The position numbers and the translations under genes are program-made. Shown here piece by piece: positions 31,657-44,399 of a DNA stretch of 64,000 nt; position 1 is the first letter of the stretch; each line of letters opens with the position of its first letter. The stretch is taken from positions 248,001 through 312,000 of the forward strand of contig NAJO01000047.1 of the NCBI GenBank assembly GCA_002077065.1, in the 5' to 3' direction. The notes below the pieces were generated by a model that was not told where the DNA came from, did no database searches, and worked only from the letters and a program-made list of their open reading frames with translations. The stretch is from Cryoendolithus antarcticus (Eukaryota; Ascomycota; Dothideomycetes; Cladosporiales; Cladosporiaceae).

Positions 31657-31664
31657 TATATAAG
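31657..31664 (+). promoter_or_regulatory. TATA box of GAPDH
   Basis: TATATAAG stands about 200 bases before the 5'UTR intron and 288 bases before the GAPDH ATG, at a plausible distance from a transcription start near 31690. Confidence 0.55.
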
Positions 31665-31859
31665 CAGAGGTAGAGGACTACTTGGTCACTGTTGCATCCA
31701 TTGTATAAGCAAATCTAAAGCCACGTCGTCGAGCCGTGCCTTCCTATCAACGCCACACACAAAGTTGCCCCTCCACCAAATACCAGCTCGAGAATATTTG
31801 CCCCGCACTGCACTGAAATCTCTCAACAAAAGCACCAGCACAACAAACACTCCACTAAG

Positions 31860-31915
31860 GTGAGTTCCTAGATCAGCGTTGCCTTCCTCTCCTGACCTCA
31901 CACTGACCCTCATAG
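31860..31915 (+). other. Probable 5'UTR intron of GAPDH
   Basis: The segment starts GTGAGT and ends CTCATAG, with a CTGAC branch-like motif shortly before the acceptor. It lies 29 bases before the ATG. The size matches the coding introns. Strong glycolytic genes of fungi often carry such leader introns. Confidence 0.6.
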
Positions 31916-31944
31916 ACTATATCCGCACCAGAACAATCGCAATC

Positions 31945-33207
<1,263 letters not shown>

Positions 33208-33748
33208 GCGGGTCGTGTCAAGGAAGAGCTTGAGGTGTGATAGACTACGGTAGTCTAGATCATGCGGTTGTGGGGATGATGATACTCAGAGAGGTGACGA
33301 GTATGCATGATGAACAGAGACAAATCCGGTAGTATGAGATACTCTTGGCTACTCCCATCTCCATAATATTGAGGAGACCTGTTCCACCAGTCTGTCGCGT
33401 GCCTTCCTTATTGGGTGCGGTCCGCCCCGCAACCCCACAATTCTCAAGCTTCCACTTCAGAGCCTCACTCCGCTGTTATCATCAGCAAGATGCCACTACT
33501 GCGCAACTAACGATGCATCGCGCACGAAATCGCACACTAGCCCGGTTTAAAGATGCGAAATGACGACTTGTCCCTGTTTCGCCGGACTTCGATGTCGTAC
33601 CCAATGATGAAGCAAGGACACTGTCGCGGTAGTAACCTGAGTGCAATAGACTTGGTAGGTACCCGTCCTCACCTCCAGTCTCTCGTTTCCCCATCCTCAG
33701 TTGCGTTCTTCACTCGCGAAGACTTCACCTTGACTCTCTAACGCAATC
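33208..33748. other. Intergenic region
   Basis: About 540 bases between GAPDH and the carboxypeptidase gene. No gene or RNA is seen. Confidence 0.35.
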
Positions 33749-35868
33749 ATGCTCTCCTCTCTGCTTCTCACTGCCGCATTCCTCACTGCGTCCAGTATCG
33801 CTCAGTTCGTCCCCGCTCCCACCGATCTCGTCACCAAAGTTGGCTACTACAATCAGCACGTGCGCTATAAGGAAGTACCTGAGGGAATCTGCGAGCTCAC
33901 GCCGGGCGTTAAGAGCTTCTCGGGATATGTCGATGTTGCGCCAGAACAGTCAATCTTCTTCTGGTTCTTCTCCTCTAGAAACGAGGACCCGAATACAGCG
34001 CCATTGACGGTATGATTCAATGGAAGACCGGGCAGCTCGTCGATGATAGGACTCTTCGAGGAGCTGGGACCCTGTTCGATAAACGTTGATGGGAAGGTGG
34101 TGAATAATCCTTATGCTTGGAAGTGTGTCATGAGACCTTAGTGAGGGTGCTATGGTGAGTGAGGATACACGTGCTGACGACACACTGCAGCAATGTCTCG
34201 AACATGCTCTTCATCGACCACTCCGCTCAAGTAGGCTTCTCTTACTCGAAGCCGGTCTCAGCATACGTCGACAGCAGCTCCGGAAGCATCGTCACATTGC
34301 CGGACGCGACTTGTCCGGACTACGCGACTGGAATTTGTGGGACGTTCTCTTACCCTAACGAGACGGATACGGCGAATTCTACGCAAGGAGCTGCGCCGAG
34401 CATGTGGAAGACATTGCAGGGCTTTATGGGCGCATTTCCTCAATATTCGAGGAATGAGTTTAACTTTGCTACGGAGAGCTATGGAGGGCATTATGGGCCT
34501 GTGTTCAACGAGTAAGTTTAAATTCTCTTTGCTGATCTTGCGCTGCTCCGGAAAGTCTGAAAGGCTCCTGTGCTGCCATAAGCATCAGCGATACTGCGCT
34601 TCACAGCCCAAGTCGTGGATGAGAGCCATGTACGAGCTGGTGCTCCGCTCTCTCGATTCGCGCCTCTCACGATGGCTACAGCGCGGTGCTCAACTGCTGC
34701 GGTGCAGCTGATAGTACCACTACACACCTGTCATACATTCGGAGAAGCGGACGTAGCTTTGAACGCGACTGACACATCCAGGTATATCGAGACCCAAAAC
34801 GCACTCATCAGGAAAGGCCAGCTCCCAGGTGCACATCAAATCAGCCTCAGCACTGTGCTGATTGGGAACGGCTGGTACGATCCGCTCATCCAGTACCAAG
34901 CCTTCTACAACTTCACTATCTTCCCAGGTAACACTTACGACTACTCGCCTTACAATAAGTCTATCCAGAACCAGGTCTACAACGCCTTATACGGTGCAGG
35001 TAACTGTTACGACCAGACAGTATACTGCTACGAGAGCGGCATCAACAGCATCTGCGCTGCAGCAGACAACTTCTGCGCCAACAATGTGGAAGCTGTGCTA
35101 GACAACATACCCGGGCGGGACGAGTACGACATCCGAGAGCTGGCGCCGGATCCATTCCCATACGGCTACTGGCGCGCATATTTGAATTCGGAGAAAGTTC
35201 AGAAGGCTCTGGGTGCGTTCGTCAACTATACCGGCGACGGCGGGAACACAGTCTACAACGACTTCGTGAACACCGGAGATGATGATCGGGAGAGTGGTAC
35301 GATCGAAGCCTGTCGAGCGCTAGTGTCGCAAGGCGTGTACGTTGTGCAATTCGTAGGTGATGCGGATTACAACTGCAACTGGCTCGGCGGTCAAGCTGTG
35401 GCCGAAGAGATCGATGCACCTGGCTTCTACAACGCCGGATACGTCGACATGAAGACCTCCGACCACATCACCCACGGGCAAGTGAAGCAGAGTGCCAACT
35501 TTGCCTTCGCGAAGATCTACGAGTCGGGCCACGAGGTGCCTTTCTATCAGCCTCTTGCTGCCCTGGAGTTGTTCGAGCGCGGGATTGGGCGGAGGGATAT
35601 TGCTACCGGCAAGTATGATGTGAGGAGAGGGTATATTACTAAGGGCACGCCGGAGAGTACGTACAGGGAAGGCAACAGGACAGTGCAATTTACTGTCTTG
35701 CCAGCTGATGCTATCTACAACACGACGCTGAATGGCCCCAATGCGACTGGTAATGCTACGGCGAAGGCGAAGAGGGACGTTCGAGGGTGGAAGCCGACAC
35801 GCAGTACGCAGACTCCGTTGATGAGGAGAAGCTTGGGTGCGAGGTTGGGTGTGAAGCCTAGGGTATAA
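33749..35868 (+). pseudogene. Serine carboxypeptidase (S10) gene with nonsense codon
   Basis: Exons 33749-34122, 34191-34511 and 34782-35868 total 594 codons in frame. A signal peptide (MLSSLLLTAAFLTASSIAQ) begins it. The triad is intact: Ser in ATESYGGHYGP (codon 34477-34479), Asp in QFVGDADYNCNW and His in YESGHEVPFYQP. However, codon 34013-34015 is TGA where the family has the Trp of W-x-N-G-G-P-G-S-S-S. Two codons later an expected Gly is Arg (N-G-R-P-G). The second change damages the oxyanion hole independently. No intron of reasonable size removes the stop. The third intron is unusually long (270 nt) and holds copy B of a dispersed repeat. Sequencing error could explain one change but not easily both. 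Confidence 0.85.
34659..34743 (+). repeat. Short dispersed repeat, copy B
   Basis: Lies inside the long third intron of the carboxypeptidase gene and matches copy A at 30897-30980 over about 80 bases with conserved blocks in the same order. It may explain why this intron is five times longer than others here. Confidence 0.55.
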
Positions 35869-35892
35869 TGCTGCTCAATCAGTATATCTATG

Positions 35893-36735
35893 CTACGGTA
35901 GCCCACTTAATAGCCTCGTTCGCTTGCCGCTGGTTAGGCCAGCACTTGCAAAGACACTTGGCCTTCTCGTGCTCACGTAGGGAACTCCATTAATCGACGG
36001 ACCTTCGACGTCCCGCGACCTGGAGCGACTCGTCCTGATATCCTCCGCAGCCACGTATACACCTCCGAGCATAGCCTTGATGGCACTGATCTGCTTGAGC
36101 TGTGAATCGTGGGCCAGCTCCCCATGCAGTTCGTCGTACGTGTTGCGTAGGAAGTCTCGCATCCTATCCACGTACTCTTCGTAGCAAAACACAACGGATT
36201 TCCTCACAACGTATGTGGCCGCCACATCATTGCATGCGCAGAAATGAAGCCATGCGCTCAGTCGTGGAAGCCAAGCAGCTTTGATCTGCGCCTGTGACAT
36301 CAGGGACCGTACGGAGCTTCCAGTAATCGTCATGCGAAGATGAACAGGGATTAGCACGAGGATAAGCGCTCGCAAGGACTGCAACCTGGATGTCCATGCT
36401 TGCGCCTGCGCTTCGCTGCCGAATGTGGCAGAGGTCGTGTACAGTAGATCGATCGCGCCATTGGAAGTCAAGGTCTCGGACTTCCACTCGTATTGATGAT
36501 GTTGGCAGGATGAGATGACGCCGCACTGCCTCGCAATAGATCCGTTGCGCCTCATGGCTGGTGCTCGGTAGGCTGTTGCTTGAGCGACATGGCAACGCAC
36601 GATACGGGAGGATCAGTGGCGTTGTCGTAGTGTCCATGGCTTCGAGTGGTGGTGAAAGAGTGATGCGAGTTCGACAACAAGATCGAAGATTAGGTCCTGC
36701 AGCTCTCTCGGCAGTCCTAAGATATTTGGAGCCAT
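35893..36735 (-). pseudogene. Broken F-box-like 'DLDF' family gene, copy 1
   Basis: From the ATG at 36735 the protein begins MAPNILGLPRELQDLIFDLV, the family's N-terminal motif. The next conserved part, EAQRIYCEAVRRHL and VEVRDLDF, lies in another frame, and the remainder (NGAIDLLYTTSATF, PRLSAWLHFCACNDV and onward) is in a third. Two frameshifts, one of them directly after DLDF, therefore break the gene. The C-terminal frame (35893-36600) stays open for 235 codons. The copy ends 25 bases from the carboxypeptidase stop. The intact relatives in this window are at 50692-51690 and 53267-54379. Confidence 0.6.
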
Positions 36736-37134
36736 TGTGGAGCTGTTCCCAGATTTGGTCGTGGTGTGTTGAGCCAGTCCTGGGCGTCGGATCAGCCGGT
36801 ACCAATTGCGGGAGCTGTTCCTGCCGTTGTTGCAGCCAGTGTCAGTAGAGAGACAGGTCATCTTGATAATGAACTAGAAACCACAGCTAGGCTGTAACAA
36901 AGATAGAGAGACAATGGCATAGCTGCATATCACCTCGGGTAGCAGTACTTGCTGCTGTTGCAAGGCTGAGGCTGCCTATGCCATGCCTGAGGCGTCCATG
37001 GTGCAGCCGCTAGGTGCGGCTGTGCAGCTGTATCATGAGTACGCGTACTTGTACCTGCAGAGCACAAAGGTACCAATAGCCTCCAGCGCTGATGTTCAAG
37101 GCTATGAATAGCATCCCACATGGCGTTGGTCACC

Positions 37135-37602
37135 CTACGAAGCTCTGCACGGTCTGGAATCTCCACCACGCTCTCTAAAATGCAAACAAAACGCAAGGAG
37201 CAATCGCTTGACATAGTTGTACATCTCGTGCGCCTTGTCGTCCTTGAACACATGTTTGGCTTTGATGCCACATTTGCTATAGAACGTGAGCCACGACTTG
37301 ATACGTGCTGCTCGAACAGGATCCATGTGCTGCTATGGTTCCTGGGCCGCCGTACTTACGCACAGAGGCACACGTGTGAGTTCCCTGTGAGAAAAGGCAG
37401 CATATACAGATGGCATTCTCATAAGTCCGTCTGAGGTCCGAGGGAAACCTTTCATGAACGTGCTGCGGAGCACAGCTATGGCTGGGACAGAATCGAGGAC
37501 CTGCATGGTGAATCCGAAGCACCTGGCTGGGTCGAGTACAGAGCGCAGCACCGCATCGCAATGATACTCGTGAATTATGTGCCAGTCCAGTAGAGGATTT
37601 CA
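37135..37602 (-). pseudogene. Broken 'DLDF' family fragment, copy 2
   Basis: One frame reads HCDAVLRSVLDPARCFGFTM then QVLDSVPAIAVL, which aligns with YCDALWRHILAPGTMFAVVI and KDLDFSG of copy 3. An in-frame stop follows near 37333, then RIKSWLTFYSKCG, comparable to DDWLTFRASQ in the intact copy at 51.2 kb. The N-terminal L-P-x-E-L part is not visible upstream. It is a relic; similarity is by eye and modest. Confidence 0.4.
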
Positions 37603-39629
37603 TTTTCGTCGATATCGATGCTCACAAGGGGAGAATATTGACGCCAAGGGTTGCACTAAAGTTGGAAGGCAGCAAGAACAGATCCGATCTCGAATTACCC
37701 AGTAGGGCGAGACTCCGCATCCTATGATGCAACGCTGACACCTGCCATCGTAGTACTTGCTGCGTGAGCGTCGGATACGTGTCTATCCAGCAAGTACATT
37801 TTCACCAGGTCGCAGTAGCTCCATTCGTCCTCGCGGTTACACAAGCCGTTGCGCGCGACTGCAGTCTACGTCGGTGTGAACGATATCGAGAGCTCCGGCA
37901 TCAGCCATAGTCGTTCAGCTATGCGCTGGTCATTGGAAGCACGTTTGGAAGATTTGACGATGACCATACATGTAGGAATAGTATTGTTGAAGCATACCGC
38001 GTCGAAGCCCTGGACGATGAAGCTGGAAGTGTGCAGACTTTGAAGAGCTTGCTTTGGCGTGTGATGGACTGGCGGCTCCCGAAGCAGAGCAAGCTAGTCC
38101 CATATTCACGTCGAGAGACGATTTACAAGGCAGGATATTAATGCTGATCTATCTCGGTGAATCACTAGTCGTAATGGATCAGACGTGCCGCAGTCTAGTC
38201 AGCAAACGCAGCTATTCGCCTGTCGGACCCGCCTGTGCGCGTATGCGTGGAAGATCAGTCCCTAGATCAGTACGTGCAGACCAGATTAGGCGATATGCCG
38301 TGAACTGTGCCCACCAGCCACCCACGACGATCATTCGGCGAACAAGGGAAATGCCGTGAACTTGGAGTTGCTACTCGGTCTGTGACGCGGTGAGAGGACG
38401 GCGCTGTCGATCCTGAGTCTAGGAGTGTTCGATGGAAGCAGCGAAACTCATCCACGCTACGTAATGTGCGCACGTGGGCTTGGCTAGAACTCGGGGCTTG
38501 GCTTCTCTTGAGACGCGACCTTCGAGTCTGCCAGGGCTCAAGCCTCACACAGTCACCGGACGGCCACGAGTGGCAGACTGTAAGGCTGCGGCGCCTGTGG
38601 TAGCTCAAGAGGATGGTCCAAGTAGTGATAGGGTAAACGCCCAGACCTCGAAAGACATGCGAGTGTCGTTCCACTGGACCGCTGAGAAGAGGCTACCCGC
38701 CTCTCCCTCATGGGGGTGTTAAACTATGCTGAGGCACTGATCAAGGCCAACAGGAAAGCTTCGATTCTTGAAGGCGCGAATTTTGACAACGTTCAGCAGC
38801 ATTACGTTGCTGCGTTTCGTACCCAGCACCACGGATTAAGCCACGCGAGTCCCGGGAATGATCATGATCTTATCGCATCGGACCCTGCAGCAAAGACCTT
38901 AGACGATGCTGTCGCAGTATATCCGCAAAGGCAGGTAGTTCGGCGGATCCGACACGATCGCCAAGGCGCCGGCGAAGTGAAGACATAGATCTGGTCTCGT
39001 GTGGTCCTGGATTCCTGGAGTGTGAAGATGCTTCGTGTGCGGTGCTGTATAATACTGCACCGCAGTATTTTGTGTCACATCGGGTTTCAACGTGTGGCGG
39101 AGGCGTTGGTGAACGTCGAAGTTCGACACGTGGGCGCAGGAGCGATCCTCACTCGCTATATGCAAGTGAGGCCAAGACTAGGCCAAGATTGGCATTCGAT
39201 AACTTCACTCATCTTCTGTGCACAAGACTCTTGGAAGTCAGCTAACTTCTTTGCCAAGTTCGCTTCATACGCTTTCAAGGGCGAAGCTATGGGCCTTCGA
39301 GCGCGCTGGAACAGATCCCAGCGGCACCCGGGCTTGGTACAACGGCCTGACCTACTAGAACGAGCAAGTCGTGCGTGCACCGCGCGCAAATCACATTCAG
39401 CGCTCTGGGAGCGTGGTAGCGAGGATCTCAGCTTTGCTTGTTCGCCGGCGTGAATGATTTTCGCGGGCCAAGACGCTATGGGAGATGCGAAGTAGGTATA
39501 GTACCCGAGTATCCCATATATTGGTCTCAACCCTGGGCTGCAATCTGATTACAACGTCCATCGTACCATCTCTCGTTATCTCTTTTCTTGCAGGCGTGTC
39601 ACGCAATTGTAGTCGATACCATCGCAGAA
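37603..39629. other. Gene-poor region
   Basis: About 2 kb without a supported gene. ORFs up to 150 codons occur on both strands (for example 39001-39453 and 38267-38674) but lack ATG starts or recognisable motifs. The last few hundred bases should contain the promoter of the phosphate transporter. Confidence 0.4.
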
Positions 39630-41801
39630 ATGGCCGTCCTCGACCAATACACCTACGTCTTCGCGATTGGAACATTCTTTGCTTTGGTAATTCCACACTG
39701 CTCCATGACACTCTAGAAGCCTTGACTGACCCCCTCGAAGCTTGACGCGTATAACAACGGGTACGTTTAAACAACGGTGGTCGTCGTCGTCGGTGTCCGG
39801 AAAGCCTCTTGGGAAGCCTAGGGATCAGCGGGCACCCATGGGGACCTGGACACTCCACTGTCTGCACCACTGCATGATCTGACACGTCTACAGAGCCAAC
39901 GATGTTGCGAATGCGTGGGCTACGTCCGTATCGTCGCGGTCTGTGTCGTACAGACAGGCCATGGTGTTGGGAACAGTCTTCGAGATGGTCGGGGCCATAG
40001 CTGTGAGTTTGTATCGGAGGTGACACTTAGTCAGCAGCAGCGACAGCGAGACTCACATTATGAACAGGTCGGCGCCCGTACCGCAGACACGATCAAGAAC
40101 GGCATCATCCCCACTGCCGCATTCCAGAACAACGCTGGTGTGCAAATGCTGGCTTTCACCGTTGCACTCGCAGCCGCCTCTTCTTGGGTGATGTGGTGCA
40201 CGAAGCACTCCGCTCACGTCTCCTCCACATACTCGCTCATCTCGGCTGTCGCTGGTGTCGGTGTTGCCACTGCTGGTGCGGCCAAGGTACAATGGGGATG
40301 GAACAAGGGCTCCGGTCTCGGTGCAATCTTCGCTGGTCTCGGCATGGCGCCTGCGATCTCTGCCGGGTTCGCTGCCACGATCTTCATGCTCATCAAGGTC
40401 ACTGTGCACATGCGCAAGAACCCGGTGCCTTGGTCGGTCTTCACCTCGCCCTTCTTCTTCCTGATTGCAGGCACGATCTGTACGCTCTCCATCGTCTATA
40501 AAGGATCGCCCAATCTCAAGCTCAACGCTAAGCCTGGATGGTATGTCGCCTCCGTCACCATGGGAACTGGTGTTGGTGTTGCGATCCTGGCTGCCATCTT
40601 CTTCGTGCCTTTCCTCTGGACTCGCGTCATCCGCAAGGATGCCTCCGTCAAGTGGTACCACGTTTTCATGGGCCCGCTCCTCTTCAAGCGCCCAATTGTT
40701 GCCGAGGCCGAGCAAGCCCGTGTACCTAACTACGCTGTCGTTCAGCATGATGAGGAGACCGAGGCTTCCGGCTCTGACAAGGACTCGCAAGAGATGGCTT
40801 CCAGCGAGCGTGACGAGATTGATCTCGAGAAACGCCAAATTCACTCCAACCAGCGAGCACTCGAGAGCCACCAGCTCACACACAAGGAGCTCGTTGCTGC
40901 TGGACGTGAGAAGATGCACGCCAAGATGCGCTTGAAGCGCGGTCCCCTCGGCTGGGCTATGCGTCTCCTTCACAACAACCCAATGGGTCCGGGTCAAATC
41001 TACGAGAAGAAGAACATGGTCACATTCATGAAGCGTGTACCTGCTATGATCACTGTTGGCGCTCTTTACGGTGTACACTACGACATTCACGCTGCCCAGA
41101 CTGGTATCGCCGGCACTCCAGATGGCGAGCGTATGACCAAGGTCTACGCTCATGCCGAGAAATACCCGAATGAGGTTGAACACGCCTACTCCTTTGTCCA
41201 GGTCTTGACTGCTTGCACCGCTTCGTTCGCGCACGGAGCTAACGACATTGGTAAGGGGATGGCGACGTCGTTGATTTGGAGCTCCTACTGATCGTGGTAC
41301 AGGAAACTCTGTTGGTCCTTGGGCCGTCATCTACTCAGCCTGGCAAACGGGCAATGCTTCCGCTTCCAAGCAGCCCGTACCCATCTGGCAACTCGCCGTT
41401 TTATCTGCTACTATCTCTATCGGTCTCATCACCTACGGCTACAACATCATGGCTGGTATGTGCAGCCCAAAACGTTTTCCGTGCGAGACCTACCAGCTAA
41501 CATGTCATTCACAGTCATGGGCAACAAGATCACTTACCACTCGCCTTCGCGTGGCTGTTCCATGGAGATGGGTGCGGCCATCACCGTCCTCCTGTTCTCG
41601 CAGTTCAAGCTCCCCGTCTCCACCTCGATGTGCATCACTGGTGCGACTGTCGGTGTCGGACTCTGCAACGGTACGCTCAAGGCCGTCAACTGGCAACGAG
41701 TGGGTCTGTTGGTGTTTGCTTGGATCATGACTATCCCTATCGCTGGCACTCTCGCCGGTGTGCTCATGGGCATTCTGCTCAACACTCCTCACTTCGCTTA
41801 A
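39630..41801 (+). CDS. Sodium/phosphate symporter, Pho-4/Pho89 (PiT) family
   Basis: Six exons (39630-39686, 39741-39760, 39894-40002, 40068-41250, 41303-41455, 41515-41801) give 602 residues. The two PiT signature motifs, one per half, are NGANDVANAWATSVSS and FAHGANDIGNSVGPWA. About ten membrane segments flank a large charged cytosolic loop (about residues 280-420, with EETEASGSDKDSQEMASSER). Members import phosphate with sodium at the plasma membrane, often under phosphate starvation. The second exon is only 20 nt; it is required to complete LDAYNNGANDVAN. All introns are GT-AG. It is a conserved island in otherwise accessory DNA. Confidence 0.94.
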
Positions 41802-42705
41802 GTCAGCCGCTGAGGGGAAGGATGGGAAAGATTGTATTGACGTAAGGTGTTTGGAATTGGAGATAGAAGTGTGTAGCATAATGTGATAGCACGATTGTTC
41901 CGAAGACGTTTTACAAACTACACTTCTTTGACCGTTACCAATTACCTTTCGACACCTGACCAACATCTCGTAGGTGAAAGAGGTTGCTTTCGAACAGGCT
42001 GGCCTCAAAGGCTGCGAGCATTAGACACATGGTGAGTGCAGAGACAGATATCACGATCGAGGTGACCCGAACGAGGCTTGGGCTTTAGAATTGCGCAGCT
42101 TTGTAGTACGATCAGAACATGTATACTCGAGTTCGCGACAGTGGAGGAGTCGGACGTACGTGCACGCAGAGGCTACAACGGTTCCACAAAGCCTGTTCCG
42201 CAGACCCAAGGGCGCATCTCGGTCTCCGGACCGCACTTATTGGGCTTCTGTCGTTCTAGCTGTTGCCTTTCAGCGTTACATTACTATCGCCCGGAGAGCC
42301 TCGACACGATTGGAATAAGTAGCGCCTTAGATCTGCTCCCTCATTTATGTTGCATGCTACGCTCGCTTGTGTGGATGTGCTTAGAGGAGCAGAGGAGTAG
42401 AGGAGTTTCCCGTTGCATAAAGCCGGATTATGATGCCGAACAGACTTTGTGGATTTGCTGCCTATAACGGTACGAGTGGACGCTGTCATTGGCACTACTG
42501 AAGGTAGTTGATGTATAGACTGAGCATAGCTCGATGGTCTTGCCAATCTGATACTACAAATATAAAAGTTATTCATACTACTCAAGAAGTCATCGAGAAA
42601 GCACGTTCAGCTCCGGTGGTCTGAAGGAGTCTTCAGAATCTTGGTTCTCATGCAGTGTTGCATTGTTGCATGTCTCTGAGAAGCCACAGAAGATCTCGTT
42701 AGGAG
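41802..42705. other. Intergenic region
   Basis: About 900 bases with no supported gene. Short ORFs on both strands lack motifs. Confidence 0.35.
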
Positions 42706-43047
42706 TCAGCAGGGTTCAACAAATTCCTCGTATCGAGAAGCCAGCGCTGAGTGCGGGATGTATCTGCGTGCAGCGACGATGTTGGCTACGCAATCGACCA
42801 TGTAGGTGTCCAATAGCTTGATCAGCCGCTCTAGGATCTCCAGATACTGTGAAGCTTTCGGGTGCAGGACAGCCCCGCTATCGACCCCACGAGAGAACTG
42901 GCGCGTAAGATCGAATCGCAATTGCTGCGCGAGCTCGAGCCAAGACATGCTTAGCTGCTCGATGGCCATCTCGCTCAGTATTGCGTCAAGCTCTGCGTGG
43001 TGTTCGTCCAGATTATGCTCTGGCGCGGGAGCGGACGTAGTTTGCAT
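42706..43047 (-). CDS. Hypothetical helical ORF overlapping the stop of its upstream neighbour
   Basis: A 113-codon ORF from ATG to TGA. Its content is strongly helical (MSWLELAQQLRFDLTRQFSR, YLEILERLIKLLDTYMVDCV). The ATG overlaps the TAA of the upstream ORF as TAATG. It may be the C-terminal part of that gene after splicing: GTAATG at the junction is an acceptable donor, and weak acceptors within about 100 bases (CTGAG or CTAAG) restore this frame. Alternatively it is a separate cistron or the product of a frameshift. No family is recognised. Confidence 0.4.
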   Translation of the reverse strand: MQTTSAPAPEHNLDEHHAELDAILSEMAIEQLSMSWLELAQQLRFDLTRQFSRGVDSGAVLHPKASQYLEILERLIKLLDTYMVDCVANIVAARRYIPHSALASRYEEFVEPC

Positions 43048-43973
43048 TACCTCTCCCGTACTATCCGCACTGGCAGCCGAATCGACTGCCGTGAGCTGGG
43101 CAGAGTGGCGACCGGAGATGCCTCCGCTGTAGCCGCGGTCCTGTAGCGTTTATCAGCCTGTCGGCGAAGGGTGCGCCGAACATTGGCGTGAACATGCGGA
43201 CACTCCGCGAGGGGGTGATCCCGAGCGCCTGCGTTGCTGTGTCGTAGGCAGTCATAGCATAGCGGCTGCGTGGGATCACTGCCCGTGGGGTATAGCTGAT
43301 TCTGCACGCGAGGACGTGGGCGGAGAGTCAAAGGAGTGGTGGCGGTGGACAAGGTCAAAGGATGCGACTGCAAGCCAACAGGTCCTTGTCGATGGTATGA
43401 AGCTAAGCTGCTGCCGAGCCCGTGGGTATTGCGCTGACGATACCGTTGCTTTTCGTCCGACAGTAGATCGTGAGATCGCTCATTGCCTGATCTTGCGGGC
43501 GAGATGGAGCGATCACGGCGACCAGCGTGATGGCCACTGGCGGCGGTGTCGGCGCCAAAGGACTTTCCACGTCTCAAGTGGTCACGATCCTGACCTGATC
43601 GCGTGTACGACGTGGTATCGGCATGATGACTGGCCGGTTGCAGACGCATAGTGTCGCGAGAACGCTCCGCGCTGGGTCCACGAGACAGATCACGGTGGAC
43701 CGCACAGTAATAGGCGCCGTGACAGCGCGGCCGATTGCGGCAACTATAATAGGCGCAGTCAAGTGCTGCTTCGAACTGCGCACGCTTCCTGTCTTGCGAT
43801 CTCTCTCGCTCGCGCTCCCAGCGATTCGCCATTGCTGAGGATGGGTCAGGTATTCGGTAGTCCTGAGTGGTGATCGTTGGTCTCTGTCGGGCGTATGCGG
43901 CTACAGGACTAGTAGATACTCGGAGCTGTTGGACGTTGACGGAACACTCGCGTGGTGTGGTAAAGGTAGTCAT
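43047..43973 (-). CDS. Hypothetical Arg/Ser-rich protein with Cys/His clusters
   Basis: A 308-codon ORF beginning at a true ATG. Near residue 72 there is CAYYSCRNRPRCHGAYYCAV followed by HRD, a C-x4-C-x4-C-x5-C-x2-H arrangement that could bind zinc. Near residue 240 there is LCYDCLRHSNAG followed by ECPHVHANV, a second Cys/His cluster. Between them the protein is rich in Arg, Ser, Asp and His and probably disordered. I do not recognise it. It lies among the broken 'DLDF' copies, and its two-cluster layout is reminiscent of, but not alignable to, the CxxC proteins at 52 and 55 kb. Confidence 0.45.
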   Translation of the reverse strand: MTTFTTPRECSVNVQQLRVSTSPVAAYARQRPTITTQDYRIPDPSSAMANRWERERERSQDRKRAQFEAALDCAYYSCRNRPRCHGAYYCAVHRDLSRGPSAERSRDTMRLQPASHHADTTSYTRSGQDRDHLRRGKSFGADTAASGHHAGRRDRSISPARSGNERSHDLLSDEKQRYRQRNTHGLGSSLASYHRQGPVGLQSHPLTLSTATTPLTLRPRPRVQNQLYPTGSDPTQPLCYDCLRHSNAGARDHPLAECPHVHANVRRTLRRQADKRYRTAATAEASPVATLPSSRQSIRLPVRIVRER

Positions 43974-44399
43974 CTAGAGTGAGCGAGTGGTTGGGCTTAG
44001 GTATCTGAAAATTAAAATGCTGGAGCAGGCGCGACCGAGACTGGAGATAGCGATTCTTTGGAGCTTGTTGCAACAGAAATCGGCTCTATCTCTACGCTAC
44101 TGCCAACGACGTGCAAAGACCGTGAGGGCTTCATTGAGATTAGCAGTGAAGATGTCATGATCTACTTAGCCCTGGCCGCCAGCCTCCCCATCCATGTCGC
44201 GCGCGGAGATTGCTTTCCTAAGTGCGGCTGTGCGAATGATGTGATTGAAAGTTGCGTCTACGAGAGGCTACCCATGTCCGTAGCCAGAATGTAGGCAGCA
44301 GCAGCGCTCTCTTGGCGGCGATGAAGTGCAACCCCACTGTTGGGAGGCTATCTAAGGTGTCTCAAGAGCATTTGAGGTGTCCAGAGAGACGTGCTACAG
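43974..44399. other. Intergenic region
   Basis: About 425 bases upstream of copy 3. The one ORF on the plus strand has no ATG start. Nothing else is seen. Confidence 0.3.

Larger units (their letters stand above)
30844..31856. other. Intergenic region and GAPDH promoter
   Basis: About 1 kb. It contains one copy of a short dispersed repeat at 30897-30980 (see repeat entries) and, toward its end, the TATA box and 5' UTR of GAPDH. No protein gene is supported. Confidence 0.4.

Noticed and set aside
33749..35868. RIP as cause of the carboxypeptidase damage
   Set aside because: The two informative changes are not in the CpA/TpG context RIP needs, and the rest of the gene is not AT-enriched.
39001..39453. 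150-codon plus-strand ORF
   Set aside because: Begins at GTG, has no ATG-led conserved part and no recognisable motif.
40053..41330. 425-codon minus-strand ORF
   Set aside because: Antisense to the long exon of the phosphate symporter; composition is that of a GC-rich shadow frame.
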